Positions 6,530 to 12,685 of a DNA stretch of 12,685 nt are shown piece after piece. A program made the position numbers and the translations under genes. The notes beneath the pieces are model-generated. The model saw only the letters and a program-made list of their open reading frames with translations, was not told the DNA's origin and searched no databases. This DNA comes from Bacteroidota bacterium (GTDB taxonomy: Bacteria; Bacteroidota; Bacteroidia; Chitinophagales; Chitinophagaceae), in contig JAEYOL010000016.1 of NCBI GenBank assembly GCA_023411775.1, positions 1 to 12,685 on the forward strand. The letters are read 5' to 3'. Position 1 is the stretch's first letter, and the number at the start of each line of letters is the position of its first letter.

Positions 6530-7364
6530 TGGTCCAGAGTTTTTCCAGTTTGGATTTTAGCTCGTAATGCGTCATATCAAATTGTACAGGTACCACGCTC
6601 ACATAATTATTGTCAAGCGCCCACACATCGGTATCTGTTCCTTTGTCAAAGTTTACAAATTCACCCGTGAGCCAGTAATACATCCGGCCATGCGGATCCT
6701 GGCGTTCGAGGAAATCTTCCTCGTACTTGGCATAAGCCTGGCGACAGATCTTTAACCCGTGCAACAGTTCTACCGGTACCGAGGGGAAGTTTACATTGAG
6801 AACAGTATGCTTATCCAGTTTGGTATTGAGCATATTTTCCACTACCATGCGTGCATATTTGCGGGCGCCGGTAAAATCGGCTTCAATATTATAATCAAGC
6901 AGCGAGAATCCGGCGGAAGGAATGCTTTCGATAGCTGCTTCTACCGCCGCCGACATCGTACCTGAATAAATTACATTGATACTATGATTGGCGCCATGGT
7001 TGATACCGCTCAGGCAGAGATCAGGTTTACGGTGCAATACTTTGTCTACGGCCAGCTTTACACAATCAACCGGTGTACCCGTACATGACCAGGCTTCGAT
7101 ATCACCAAATGTGTTCACTTTATGAAGCCGGAGCGGCTGACCGATAGTGATGGCATGACCCATACCTGATTGGGGTTTGTCCGGGGCCACTACAACGATC
7201 TTACCCAGGTCCTTCACCGACTCCACCAGGTTCATAATGCCCGGCGCCGTAACGCCATCATCATTGGTAATAAGGATCACAGGTTTGGTTTTCCTGCTGA
7301 TGGCAGGCGCTTTGGATCCTTTGGATTTCTTTTTCTTGGTGCTTGCTGCTTTTTTTGTTGCCAT
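6519..7364 (-). CDS. surE: 5'/3'-nucleotidase SurE
   Basis: A 281-residue metal-dependent nucleoside 5'/3'-monophosphate phosphatase of the SurE family. The metal ligands are visible: D35/D36 in ITNDDG, S66 in PQSGMGH, and N122 in SGINHGANHS; YSGTMSAAVEA follows. The protein has an extra lysine-rich, low-complexity N-terminus (1-28, with TKKKKSKGSK) that classical SurE lacks, where the fold begins almost at residue 1. It is not a signal peptide. I chose ATG 7364; an in-frame TTG at 7376 is less likely and would lie within the putative promoter-proximal leader. The gene overlaps the next one by 11 nt and heads the surE-membrane protein-lpxB operon. It is divergent from the XRE-S24 regulator. 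Confidence 0.94.
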   Translation of the reverse strand: MATKKAASTKKKKSKGSKAPAISRKTKPVILITNDDGVTAPGIMNLVESVKDLGKIVVVAPDKPQSGMGHAITIGQPLRLHKVNTFGDIEAWSCTGTPVDCVKLAVDKVLHRKPDLCLSGINHGANHSINVIYSGTMSAAVEAAIESIPSAGFSLLDYNIEADFTGARKYARMVVENMLNTKLDKHTVLNVNFPSVPVELLHGLKICRQAYAKYEEDFLERQDPHGRMYYWLTGEFVNFDKGTDTDVWALDNNYVSVVPVQFDMTHYELKSKLEKLWTNDI

Positions 7365-7373
7365 ATGCAAGAG

Positions 7374-7405
7374 CAAAAGTGTTTGTTTTTTTCGGGTTGT
7401 CCAAA
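7374..7405 (-). promoter_or_regulatory. Putative Bacteroidota promoter for surE operon
   Basis: On the minus strand TTTG (7405-7402) is followed after 20 nt by CACTTTTG (7381-7374). This fits the Bacteroidota -33 TTG and -7 TAnnTTTG pattern with one mismatch in the -7 box. It would start transcription only a few bases before ATG 7364, giving a very short leader. Confidence 0.35.
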
Positions 7406-7430
7406 CGGCTTTTGATGGGCGAGAGTTTTG

Positions 7431-7635
7431 GCCGGGAAGGCGGTGAGGCGGGAAGGATCAGCAAGTGAGGTTGGAAGAGAGCATGCATCTTACGCTGCAT
7501 GTACATGGCTTTTAAAAGTTAGGGATATAAAGTCCAACTGGATAAATACGAATACCAAATTCAAACAACTCCCCGCCTTCCCGTCTTCCCGGCAGAATAT
7601 AAAAATACCTCACCGTCTTGCCGCCTTCCCGGCAG
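7431..7635. repeat. 8-bp-unit arrays (GCGGGAAG / GCCTTCCC), inverted
   Basis: A left array (7431 to about 7454; units GCCGGGAA, GGCGGTGA, GGCGGGAA) faces two right arrays of complementary type at 7573-7595 (CCGCCTTC, CCGTCTTC) and 7608-7635 (CCTCACCG, TCTTGCCG, CCTTCCCG). CTTCCCGGCAG is repeated directly at 7585-7595 and 7625-7635. The unit period is 8 bp. The block fills most of the divergent surE / XRE-S24 control region, leaving the promoters at its two ends. Confidence 0.7.
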
Positions 7636-7664
7636 TCCAAAAAAAATTTGATATTCTAAATAAA

Positions 7665-7692
7665 TTAGTAAATTGCAACTAAATTAATTAGT
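7665..7692. promoter_or_regulatory. Operator-like half-sites ahead of the XRE-S24 gene
   Basis: TTAGT (7665-7669), ACTAA (7678-7682) and TTAGT (7688-7692) alternate in orientation, making two overlapping inverted repeats that end 5 nt before the ATG at 7698. S24-type repressors commonly bind inverted repeats over their own promoter, so autoregulation is plausible. The area is AT-rich, which makes chance pentamers more likely. Confidence 0.35.
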
Positions 7693-7697
7693 CCGTT

Positions 7698-8447
7698 ATG
7701 TCACTGGCCAATCAAAACTTAAAGTATCTCCGCAAGCTCCGCGGATGGACGCAGGAGGAGTTTGCCAACAAACTACGCATTAAACGCTCTCTCTTAGGTG
7801 CGTATGAAGAGGAGCGTGCGGAACCCCGTATCGATGTGCTGGAAACGGTATGTGACATCTTCAAATTGACACTGGATGAGATCCTTCGCAAAGACCTGAG
7901 TGATAATAAGAGTAATTATATGGCCAAGCGCCGCGCGATGAAGCTTGCAGCAGGGCGGCCCGATATTCCTTTTGTTCCTGTAAAAGCCGCGGCGGGTTAT
8001 CTCGCCGGCTATGGAGACCCGGAATTTATCGACGAGCTCAATACCTTCACCCTTCCCATGCTCACCGGTGGCAATTACCGTGCTTTTGAGATCATCGGTG
8101 ACTCGATGCTACCCACCCCCAGCGGATCGGTGATCGTTGGTGAGAAAGTGGAAAAGCTCGACGAACTTAAAAATGACAGCGCCTGTATCGTGGTCTCAAG
8201 GCATGAAGGCATTGTATATAAAAGAGTTCAGAAAAATGGCCGCTCAAAGGATAAGCTCACCCTGGTGAGTGATAACCCCACCTACCATCCCTATACAGTA
8301 AAGGCCGAGGACGTACTGGAAATGTGGCAGGCACAGATGGTGATCTCGCGGGCCAACCAGCAACAGCGCTGGGATATGGGTCAACTGGCCACTATCGTAA
8401 ATGATCTACAGGCACAGGTGGTTTCGCTTAAGAAGAAGATGAACTGA
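7698..8447 (+). CDS. XRE-family transcriptional regulator with S24 (LexA/CI-like) peptidase domain
   Basis: A 249-residue repressor-type protein. The N-terminal XRE helix-turn-helix (about 7-63) shows LRKLRGWTQEEFANKL and RSLLGAYEEERAEPRI. The S24 domain (about 90-210) has the catalytic serine S136 in IGDSMLP and the base K175 in GIVYKR. KAAAGYLAGY (96-105) offers a candidate A99-G100 self-cleavage site. A C-terminal coiled coil (about 220-248) is extra. With an intact Ser/Lys pair, RecA-stimulated self-cleavage is possible, as in LexA and CI, but many Bacteroidota members are uncharacterised. No umuC or dinB neighbour is visible. It could act on its own operator (7665-7692) and on the divergent surE promoter, though that is inference. 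Confidence 0.92.
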   Translation: MSLANQNLKYLRKLRGWTQEEFANKLRIKRSLLGAYEEERAEPRIDVLETVCDIFKLTLDEILRKDLSDNKSNYMAKRRAMKLAAGRPDIPFVPVKAAAGYLAGYGDPEFIDELNTFTLPMLTGGNYRAFEIIGDSMLPTPSGSVIVGEKVEKLDELKNDSACIVVSRHEGIVYKRVQKNGRSKDKLTLVSDNPTYHPYTVKAEDVLEMWQAQMVISRANQQQRWDMGQLATIVNDLQAQVVSLKKKMN

Positions 8448-8526
8448 CCGGCACCCCCGGCCGCGGTGTTTCCCCCGTTTTTTGCGCTTTTTTCCCCGCA
8501 CTCTTTAAGTCTTCCTTCCTTACTGT

Positions 8527-8534
8527 TATATTTG
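8527..8534 (+). promoter_or_regulatory. Putative -7 box (TATATTTG) for the DUF5916 gene
   Basis: TATATTTG is an exact match to the Bacteroidota -7 consensus TAnnTTTG, ending 15 nt before the ATG at 8550. No clear TTG stands 19-21 nt upstream (CTTTAAG is there instead), so the -33 element is weak. The box favours ATG 8550 over the in-frame GTG at 8466. Stretches of C and T between the genes (8470-8520) show no strong hairpin. Confidence 0.5.
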
Positions 8535-8549
8535 TTAGGAACTGAACGT

Positions 8550-11003
8550 ATGCTGTTGAGAAGACTACTTTGTTTGGGGCTCGTGTTAGCGATTTGTTTG
8601 TCCTTAAGTGCTCAGGAGAAATCTCTGCAGGCTATCAAAATTGACCACAATCCTCCCAGGATCGATGGCAATCTTGATGACCCTGCATGGAAGACTGCGC
8701 CTGTGGCTAGCGATTTTATTCAGAATTTTCCCAACTACGGTTATCCTTCTGCACAGAAAACTGAGGTCAGGATACTTTACGACGACGCGGCGATCTATAT
8801 TGCCGCCCATCTCTACGACGACCCGGCACTCATCCGCCGCCAGATCACGGCGCGGGATGAAGAGCAGGCTAAAGACCTTGATTTTTTCTCTGTATTTATC
8901 GACACTTATAATGATGACCAGAACGGGTTCCAGTTCCTGGTCACATCTTCAAATGTACAAACCGATGCCCGGCTTTCGCCCAGTTTCGTAACCAGTTATG
9001 GTGAGTATGGCGATAAAACCTGGGATGCCGTCTGGTATAGCGAAGTCGCCATCACGCAGGATGGATGGGTGGTGGAAATGAAGATCCCTTATCTCTCCCT
9101 TCGGTTTGCAAAAAAAGATGTACAGAGCTGGGGCCTGCAATTGCTGCGCTCGATTCGCCGGATCAATGAAACCAGTTTCTGGAATAAGGTAGACCCGAAT
9201 GTGAATGGTTTCGTGAACCAGTTTGGGGTATTGAGTAATCTGGTAGATATCAAGCCACCTTTGCGACTGAGCTTTTCTCCATATATATCGACTGGCATTA
9301 GCCGTATACCCGAAAATGGCGACTACCGCACCGAATGGCTGAAAAGCGGGGGTATGGATGTTAAGTACGGTATCAATGAAAGCTTTACACTAGATGCAAC
9401 GCTGATCCCGGATTTTGGGCAGGTGGTTTCCGATAACGTGGTGAATAATCTAACGCCTTACGAGGTGAAGTTTGATGAATACCGTCCTTTCTTTACGGAG
9501 GGCACGGAGATCTTTAATAAATCAGACCTATTCTACTCCCGCCGCGTGGGTGCCCGGCCTTCGGGCTACAGCGAGGTGAGAAATATGGCGGAGGACAACC
9601 CCGATCTTGAGATCATCCGCAACCCAAGTCGCACACAATTATATAATGCCATAAAATTTTCAGGCCGTACCCGTAAAAAACTCGGGATCGGGTTTTTCAA
9701 TGCCATTGGTGCGCCGATGTATGCCACGATCCGTGATAAAACAACCGGCGATAAATCGCGTATCCAGACCGAAGCCCTGGCCAATTATAATATCGTAGTG
9801 CTTGACCAGGCCCTGGCTGGCAGGTCCTATCTCACCTTTACCAATACCAACGTGATGCGCAATGGCAGTCATCGCGATGCAAATGTGAGTGGTCTTGATT
9901 TCAGCCTCTACGATAAAAGGAATATGTACAATATCCGTGGCTATGGTCATTACAGCCGCGTATTCAATGGTGACGACTATGATGGCTACAACACTTCGCT
10001 TCGGATGGGAAAAGTGAGTGGTAAGATCCAGTTCTATGTTCAGAACACGATCCGCTCGGAAGAGTATGATCCCACCGATCTGGGTTACCAGTACACGGCC
10101 AACCAGCATATCAACACGGCGGTGGTTAGTTACCGGCAGCTTACACCAACTAAAAATTTCCTTAGTTATACTTATACGCTTAGCGCCGACTACCGGCGTT
10201 TGTTCCGGCCCGACAAGTTCAGCCAGTTACAACTCAGCGCCTCGGGATTCTGGTACCTGAAAAATTTCTGGGATATACGCCTCGACGCGGCATACCTGCC
10301 TGATCAGCATGATTATTATATTATCGAGACACCGTTTGAGAAATATGCGCGACGCCCGCAATACGGATACCTTGCACTGAGTGGCAGCACCGACAGCCGC
10401 AAACGATTATTCATTAACTATAATTTCCTGGTTGGTGAATTTTTCAAAAATCCCGAAAAGGAATATTATATCCTGGAAGGCGGCGCCCGATATCGTTTCA
10501 GCAATAAACTCACGCTCGAACTTTCACATCGTTACGAGACGGAGACCGATTATATTATTTCCGCGGGACGTGATAATTTAAACCGTCCACGCATTGCTTT
10601 TGTCGATTTTAAAGATGTCACATCGATACTGTCCGGTATTTACAATTTCACACCACGCGTCAACCTGACCCTGCGTGTACGTCACTATTGGAGTAATGTA
10701 AAAGGCAACAGGATCGCCTTCCTTGACGACAAAGGTTACCCCGCTACGCCGACTAACACCAACTTTGTTGATAATGTAAATTTCTTCAACGCCGATGCGT
10801 TTTTTACCTGGGATTTCACTTATGGCAGTCGCCTGATCCTTGGTTATAAAAACTGGCTGGGTGAAGATGAGTTTGTAGATGCCAACCGGTATCATAAGTA
10901 TGTCAACAACCTGGGTAATACCTTCGACCTGCATCATGGCAACGAAATCACACTTCGTTTTATTCACTTTATAGATTATAACCAGCTGCGCAAACGGAAA
11001 TGA
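8550..11003 (+). CDS. DUF5916 outer-membrane protein with CBM9-like N-terminal domain
   Basis: An 817-residue exported protein. The signal peptide (1-21, ending LSLSA) is followed by a carbohydrate-binding-family-9-like domain (about 28-215; starts IKIDHNPPRIDGNLDDPAW, with VRILYDDAAIYIAAHLYDD). The DUF5916 region (about 235-817) has FTLDATLIPDFGQVVSDN and FDEYRPFFTEGTEIF, typical family signatures. The rest alternates aromatic and polar residues like beta-barrel strands, predicting an outer-membrane location. The last residues are basic (RKRK) rather than ending in the usual aromatic residue. The ligand is unknown; sugar binding is suggested only by the domain name. ATG 8550 was chosen because it gives the signal peptide directly; upstream residues from GTG 8466 are not protein-like. 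It has its own promoter candidate. The stop abuts the stop of pdeM on the other strand. Confidence 0.93.
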   Translation: MLLRRLLCLGLVLAICLSLSAQEKSLQAIKIDHNPPRIDGNLDDPAWKTAPVASDFIQNFPNYGYPSAQKTEVRILYDDAAIYIAAHLYDDPALIRRQITARDEEQAKDLDFFSVFIDTYNDDQNGFQFLVTSSNVQTDARLSPSFVTSYGEYGDKTWDAVWYSEVAITQDGWVVEMKIPYLSLRFAKKDVQSWGLQLLRSIRRINETSFWNKVDPNVNGFVNQFGVLSNLVDIKPPLRLSFSPYISTGISRIPENGDYRTEWLKSGGMDVKYGINESFTLDATLIPDFGQVVSDNVVNNLTPYEVKFDEYRPFFTEGTEIFNKSDLFYSRRVGARPSGYSEVRNMAEDNPDLEIIRNPSRTQLYNAIKFSGRTRKKLGIGFFNAIGAPMYATIRDKTTGDKSRIQTEALANYNIVVLDQALAGRSYLTFTNTNVMRNGSHRDANVSGLDFSLYDKRNMYNIRGYGHYSRVFNGDDYDGYNTSLRMGKVSGKIQFYVQNTIRSEEYDPTDLGYQYTANQHINTAVVSYRQLTPTKNFLSYTYTLSADYRRLFRPDKFSQLQLSASGFWYLKNFWDIRLDAAYLPDQHDYYIIETPFEKYARRPQYGYLALSGSTDSRKRLFINYNFLVGEFFKNPEKEYYILEGGARYRFSNKLTLELSHRYETETDYIISAGRDNLNRPRIAFVDFKDVTSILSGIYNFTPRVNLTLRVRHYWSNVKGNRIAFLDDKGYPATPTNTNFVDNVNFFNADAFFTWDFTYGSRLILGYKNWLGEDEFVDANRYHKYVNNLGNTFDLHHGNEITLRFIHFIDYNQLRKRK

Positions 11004-11027
11004 TCAGATCGGTAAAGCTGATCTTTT
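11002..11027 (+). terminator. Putative terminator at the convergent gene junction
   Basis: GATCAG (11002-11007), a 10-nt loop, CTGATC (11018-11023), then TTTT. The stem is short (6 bp) but perfect and directly overlaps the DUF5916 stop codon; most of it lies within the 3' end of pdeM. It could end plus-strand transcription. Confidence 0.35.
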
Positions 11028-11690
11028 CATCGGGAAAGGCAGGATGTCTTTGTCGAGGAGTGCGAACACCGTATCTTCTTTACTGGGGTTGATCTTGAAG
11101 GTGCCGGTGAATTTGCTGAAGGCGGGGAGTATGCAATAGTTTTGGGAAAAATAGAAACAGGGCAAGCGCAGCGATTGTCTGCCTTTACCCGAAATCACAA
11201 TGCCCGGGTGCACATGCCCTGAGAAAATATACTGACCCGGGCCGGGTTCTATCTTTGGTTTCGCGATATCGTGTGCAAAGATGAAATTACCAATGGCAAA
11301 GGGCTCGTTGTGCACTTTGATATCGGCTTCCTCATACCATTTATTATCTAAGATATCATGATTGCCTTTTGCAAGCTGTACATCCAGCGATGAGAAATCC
11401 CTGCGCCATTTGCGAAACAGGTCCATTTCGCGGTTGGCAATGCTATGTGTGAGATCGCCGACTATGATTAATCTTTCGGCTTTGAAAAAAAGAATTTGTG
11501 CAAGCAGCCGGTGTAGGTCGTCTTTATAAACACCAGAGGGAACACCGATGCCCTGTTTGCGAAAATGACCCGTCTTGCCAACATGAAGATCGGCGATCAC
11601 CAGTGTATTCTCAGATTCCCAAAAAATACTGCGCTCGCCGCTAAGGATTAAATGTTCACCATATATAATATGTGATAACAAAGTAGCCAT
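11004..11690 (-). CDS. pdeM: Ligase-associated DNA damage response endonuclease PdeM
   Basis: A 228-residue calcineurin-like metallophosphoesterase. The metal-binding motifs are all present: D34-x-H36 in IADLHVGK, GDLTH (78-82), GNHD (109-112), H140 in FAHD, and GHVH (158-161). The family is a predicted DNA-processing nuclease encoded next to an ATP-dependent DNA ligase, a DEXH helicase and a metallo-beta-lactamase-fold exonuclease. The helicase lies just upstream here, which supports the assignment. I chose ATG 11690; an in-frame TTG at 11702 adds four residues (LPHP), but it would overlap a promoter-like TACATTTG. The gene ends tail to tail with DUF5916, the two TGA stops together reading TGATCA. 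The ligase itself is not in the window. Confidence 0.93.
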   Translation of the reverse strand: MATLLSHIIYGEHLILSGERSIFWESENTLVIADLHVGKTGHFRKQGIGVPSGVYKDDLHRLLAQILFFKAERLIIVGDLTHSIANREMDLFRKWRRDFSSLDVQLAKGNHDILDNKWYEEADIKVHNEPFAIGNFIFAHDIAKPKIEPGPGQYIFSGHVHPGIVISGKGRQSLRLPCFYFSQNYCILPAFSKFTGTFKINPSKEDTVFALLDKDILPFPMKRSALPI

Positions 11691-11699
11691 GGGGTGGGG

Positions 11700-11707
11700 C
11701 AAATGTA
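11700..11707 (-). promoter_or_regulatory. Putative -7 box (TACATTTG) for pdeM
   Basis: TACATTTG on the minus strand fits TAnnTTTG exactly and ends 9 nt before ATG 11690. No TTG stands 19-21 nt upstream; that position lies in a 7-bp-unit array. If active it gives pdeM an almost leaderless transcript separate from the helicase. Confidence 0.35.
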
Positions 11708-11712
11708 AGGAA

Positions 11713-11829
11713 AGTTAGTAGTTCGAAGTTAGTAGTTAGTAATTCTTATGCCGCTTCCCCCGCAAAAATCGCAATGGAAGTTAATTTTGAACGCAAAGGT
11801 GACTACTAACTTCGAACTACTAACTACTC
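11713..11829. repeat. Inverted pair of 7-bp-unit arrays (AGTTAGT) with a perfect 22-bp arm
   Basis: Left array: four heptamers at 11713-11740 (AGTTAGT, AGTTCGA, AGTTAGT, AGTTAGT). Right array: four complementary heptamers at 11802-11829 (ACTACTA, ACTTCGA and so on). Positions 11715-11736 and 11802-11823 are perfect 22-nt inverted repeats with a 65-nt spacer. The TAG stop of the helicase (11824-11826) is inside the last unit of the right array. It separates helicase and pdeM and could form a strong hairpin in the transcript. Confidence 0.85.
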
Positions 11830-12685
11830 AAGCTCCTGCTGCATCCTCCTCACCCTGTCTTCCAGTTTCTCAGATGAAAGATCTTCACGCATGCTGTCAA
11901 CTTTTATCGGGAAACAGAAAGGTGTCAGTTGGCCGGGAAAGGTGATAACGATCTTCGATGCCTGTATCCTTTGCAACATATCGCGCAGGCGCATTTCTTC
12001 CATCTGCTGATCATAGACTTCCTGTCCCGCCTGCCTGATCAGCAGGTTATGGGGATCATATTCGGAGAACACATTAAATAAAAGCGAGGCGGAAGCCTGC
12101 AGGTGTCGTGCTTTTATTTTTTCACCGGGCATGCCCTGGAAAACCAGGCCGCCGATCACCGCGATATCCCTGAACTTGCGGCGTGCCATTTCCGTCGCGT
12201 TCACACTACGCTGGATATCGGCTAGCAGGTTGTCGGGTGAAAAAAGATCATACACATTTGTATCATCAACGGGGATGGGCTGATCACTCAGCAATTCGAA
12301 ACCATAATCATTCATCGCGAATGAAAACGTGATCGGCGTGATGCGACTGATCCGCCAGGCCAGTATTGCTGCCATGGCTTCATGTACGAGCCGCCCTTCG
12401 AAGGGGTAGACAAAAAGATGATAGCCGTCATCGGTTTCAATATGCTCGATCAGCAGTTCATCATTTTTTGGAACGTGGGAAAGCTCTTGCTGCAATGCGA
12501 ATAGGGGCCGGAGTACGCGGAGCTCCAGGGACAGTCGTGAGTGGTGAGGCGTGAGTTGTTAAGACGACGCGATCGATAGGCTCATTATTTGGAGCGCCAA
12601 TTTCGCCTGATACCTGGTTTTGACTATCGACTACTGACTGCCGGCTGCAAACTCCAAACTGCTCCCGGAGCTTGCGGCCCAAATT
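11824..12685 (-). CDS. Ligase-associated DNA damage response DEXH-box helicase, C-terminal part (partial, apparent frameshift)
   Basis: Only the C-terminal part of this Lhr-like helicase is present; the gene enters from the right edge. Residues such as DGYHLFVYPFEGRLVHEAMA, FAMNDYGFELLSDQPIPVDD, RRKFRDIAVIGGLVFQG and SSEKLEDRVRRMQ are typical of the C-terminal domain. The coding frame changes: from 12685 one frame reads NLGRKLREQFG, expected just before this domain, and continues through the repeat arrays to TTVP. The homologous continuation ELRVLRPLFALQQELSHVP is in another frame. Removing one base of CC at 12525-12526 would join them as VPELRVLRPLF. As given, the upstream frame stops at 12461, and the downstream frame opens after a TAA at 12559-12561 with only TTG or CTG starts (for example TTG 12495). 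It may be a pseudogene or a one-base sequence error. pdeM follows downstream. Confidence 0.85.
12533..12567. repeat. 7-bp-unit array in the helicase, second block
   Basis: Units AGTCGTG, AGTGGTG, AGGCGTG, AGTTGTT, AAGACGA in 7-bp register on the plus strand. They have the opposite orientation to the block at 12619-12660, with about 50 nt between. In the upstream helicase frame the block is open and reads through (VLTTHASPLTT). Confidence 0.6.
12619..12660 (-). repeat. In-frame 42-nt array of six 7-bp units inside the helicase gene
   Basis: On the minus strand the units are AGTTTGG, AGTTTGC, AGCCGGC, AGTCAGT, AGTCGAT, AGTCAAA, exactly six sevens (42 nt, 14 codons), directly after the conserved NLGRKLRE stretch. 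The stretch 12620-12634 is identical to 5651-5665 in lpxB and is read in the same phase as VVDSQ. Confidence 0.7.

Noticed and set aside
8466..8549. GTG start adding 28 residues to the DUF5916 protein
   Set aside because: It would bury the signal peptide behind a Pro/Leu/Phe-rich stretch and span the TATATTTG promoter box.
9660..10109. A 149-residue minus-strand frame within the DUF5916 gene
   Set aside because: It is a shadow frame opposite a coding region with clear signal peptide and family motifs.
12461..12685. The 12461-12685 minus frame as a separate small gene
   Set aside because: Its beginning, NLGRKLREQFG, is the expected helicase sequence; the rest is repeat-derived and then out-of-frame helicase, so it is the upstream half of the frameshifted gene.

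Overview
The window looks like chromosomal DNA of a Bacteroidota bacterium, most likely in or near the Chitinophagaceae. The reasons are a DUF5916 outer-membrane protein, a DUF6728 small membrane protein, an LpxB/SurE neighbourhood with lysine-rich SurE, a TPR-containing HisKA_2 sensor kinase with a LuxR-type regulator, an XRE-S24 regulator of the Bacteroidota type, a ligase-associated PdeM/helicase pair, TAnnTTTG-type -7 promoter boxes, and no clear Shine-Dalgarno sequences. I see no phage, transposase, CRISPR array, rRNA or tRNA.

Layout. 1-1122: an unrecognised 212-residue protein (minus strand) with a 9-bp-unit inverted repeat array on each side. 1123-3660: a two-component operon (minus), kinase first, then NarL/LuxR-type response regulator. 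3661-4026: non-coding, with an inverted-repeat operator candidate and two near-identical 25-bp elements. 4027-4491: a 54-residue DUF6728 membrane protein (plus) meeting a thioredoxin (minus) tail to tail. 4492-5038: non-coding, filled with 6-, 7- and 10-bp-unit arrays and one orphan terminator-like hairpin. 5039-7364: an operon (minus) of surE, a three-helix membrane protein and lpxB. 7365-7697: divergent control region with 8-bp-unit arrays and an operator-like site. 7698-11003: XRE-S24 regulator and a large DUF5916 outer-membrane protein (plus). 11004-12685: pdeM and the C-terminal part of the ligase-associated DEXH helicase (minus), continuing beyond the right edge.

How the genes work together. 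The kinase and regulator form one signalling pair; a shared inverted repeat ahead of the kinase and ahead of the unknown gene suggests autoregulation plus a local target. SurE, the membrane protein and LpxB are linked by overlap and spacing; LpxB makes the lipid A disaccharide. PdeM and the helicase belong to the DNA-ligase-associated repair cluster.

The most unusual signal is not a gene. The window is peppered with degenerate arrays of very short units, each with its own fixed period (6, 7, 8, 9 or 10 bp), often as inverted pairs, often abutting stop codons. In two conserved genes a block of exactly six 7-bp units (42 nt, a multiple of three) lies in frame inside the coding sequence: in lpxB at 5624-5665 and in the helicase at 12619-12660. 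The two blocks share a 15-nt core read in the same frame. This resembles a dispersed, coding-tolerated repeat system. The helicase also carries an apparent single-base frameshift next to its array.
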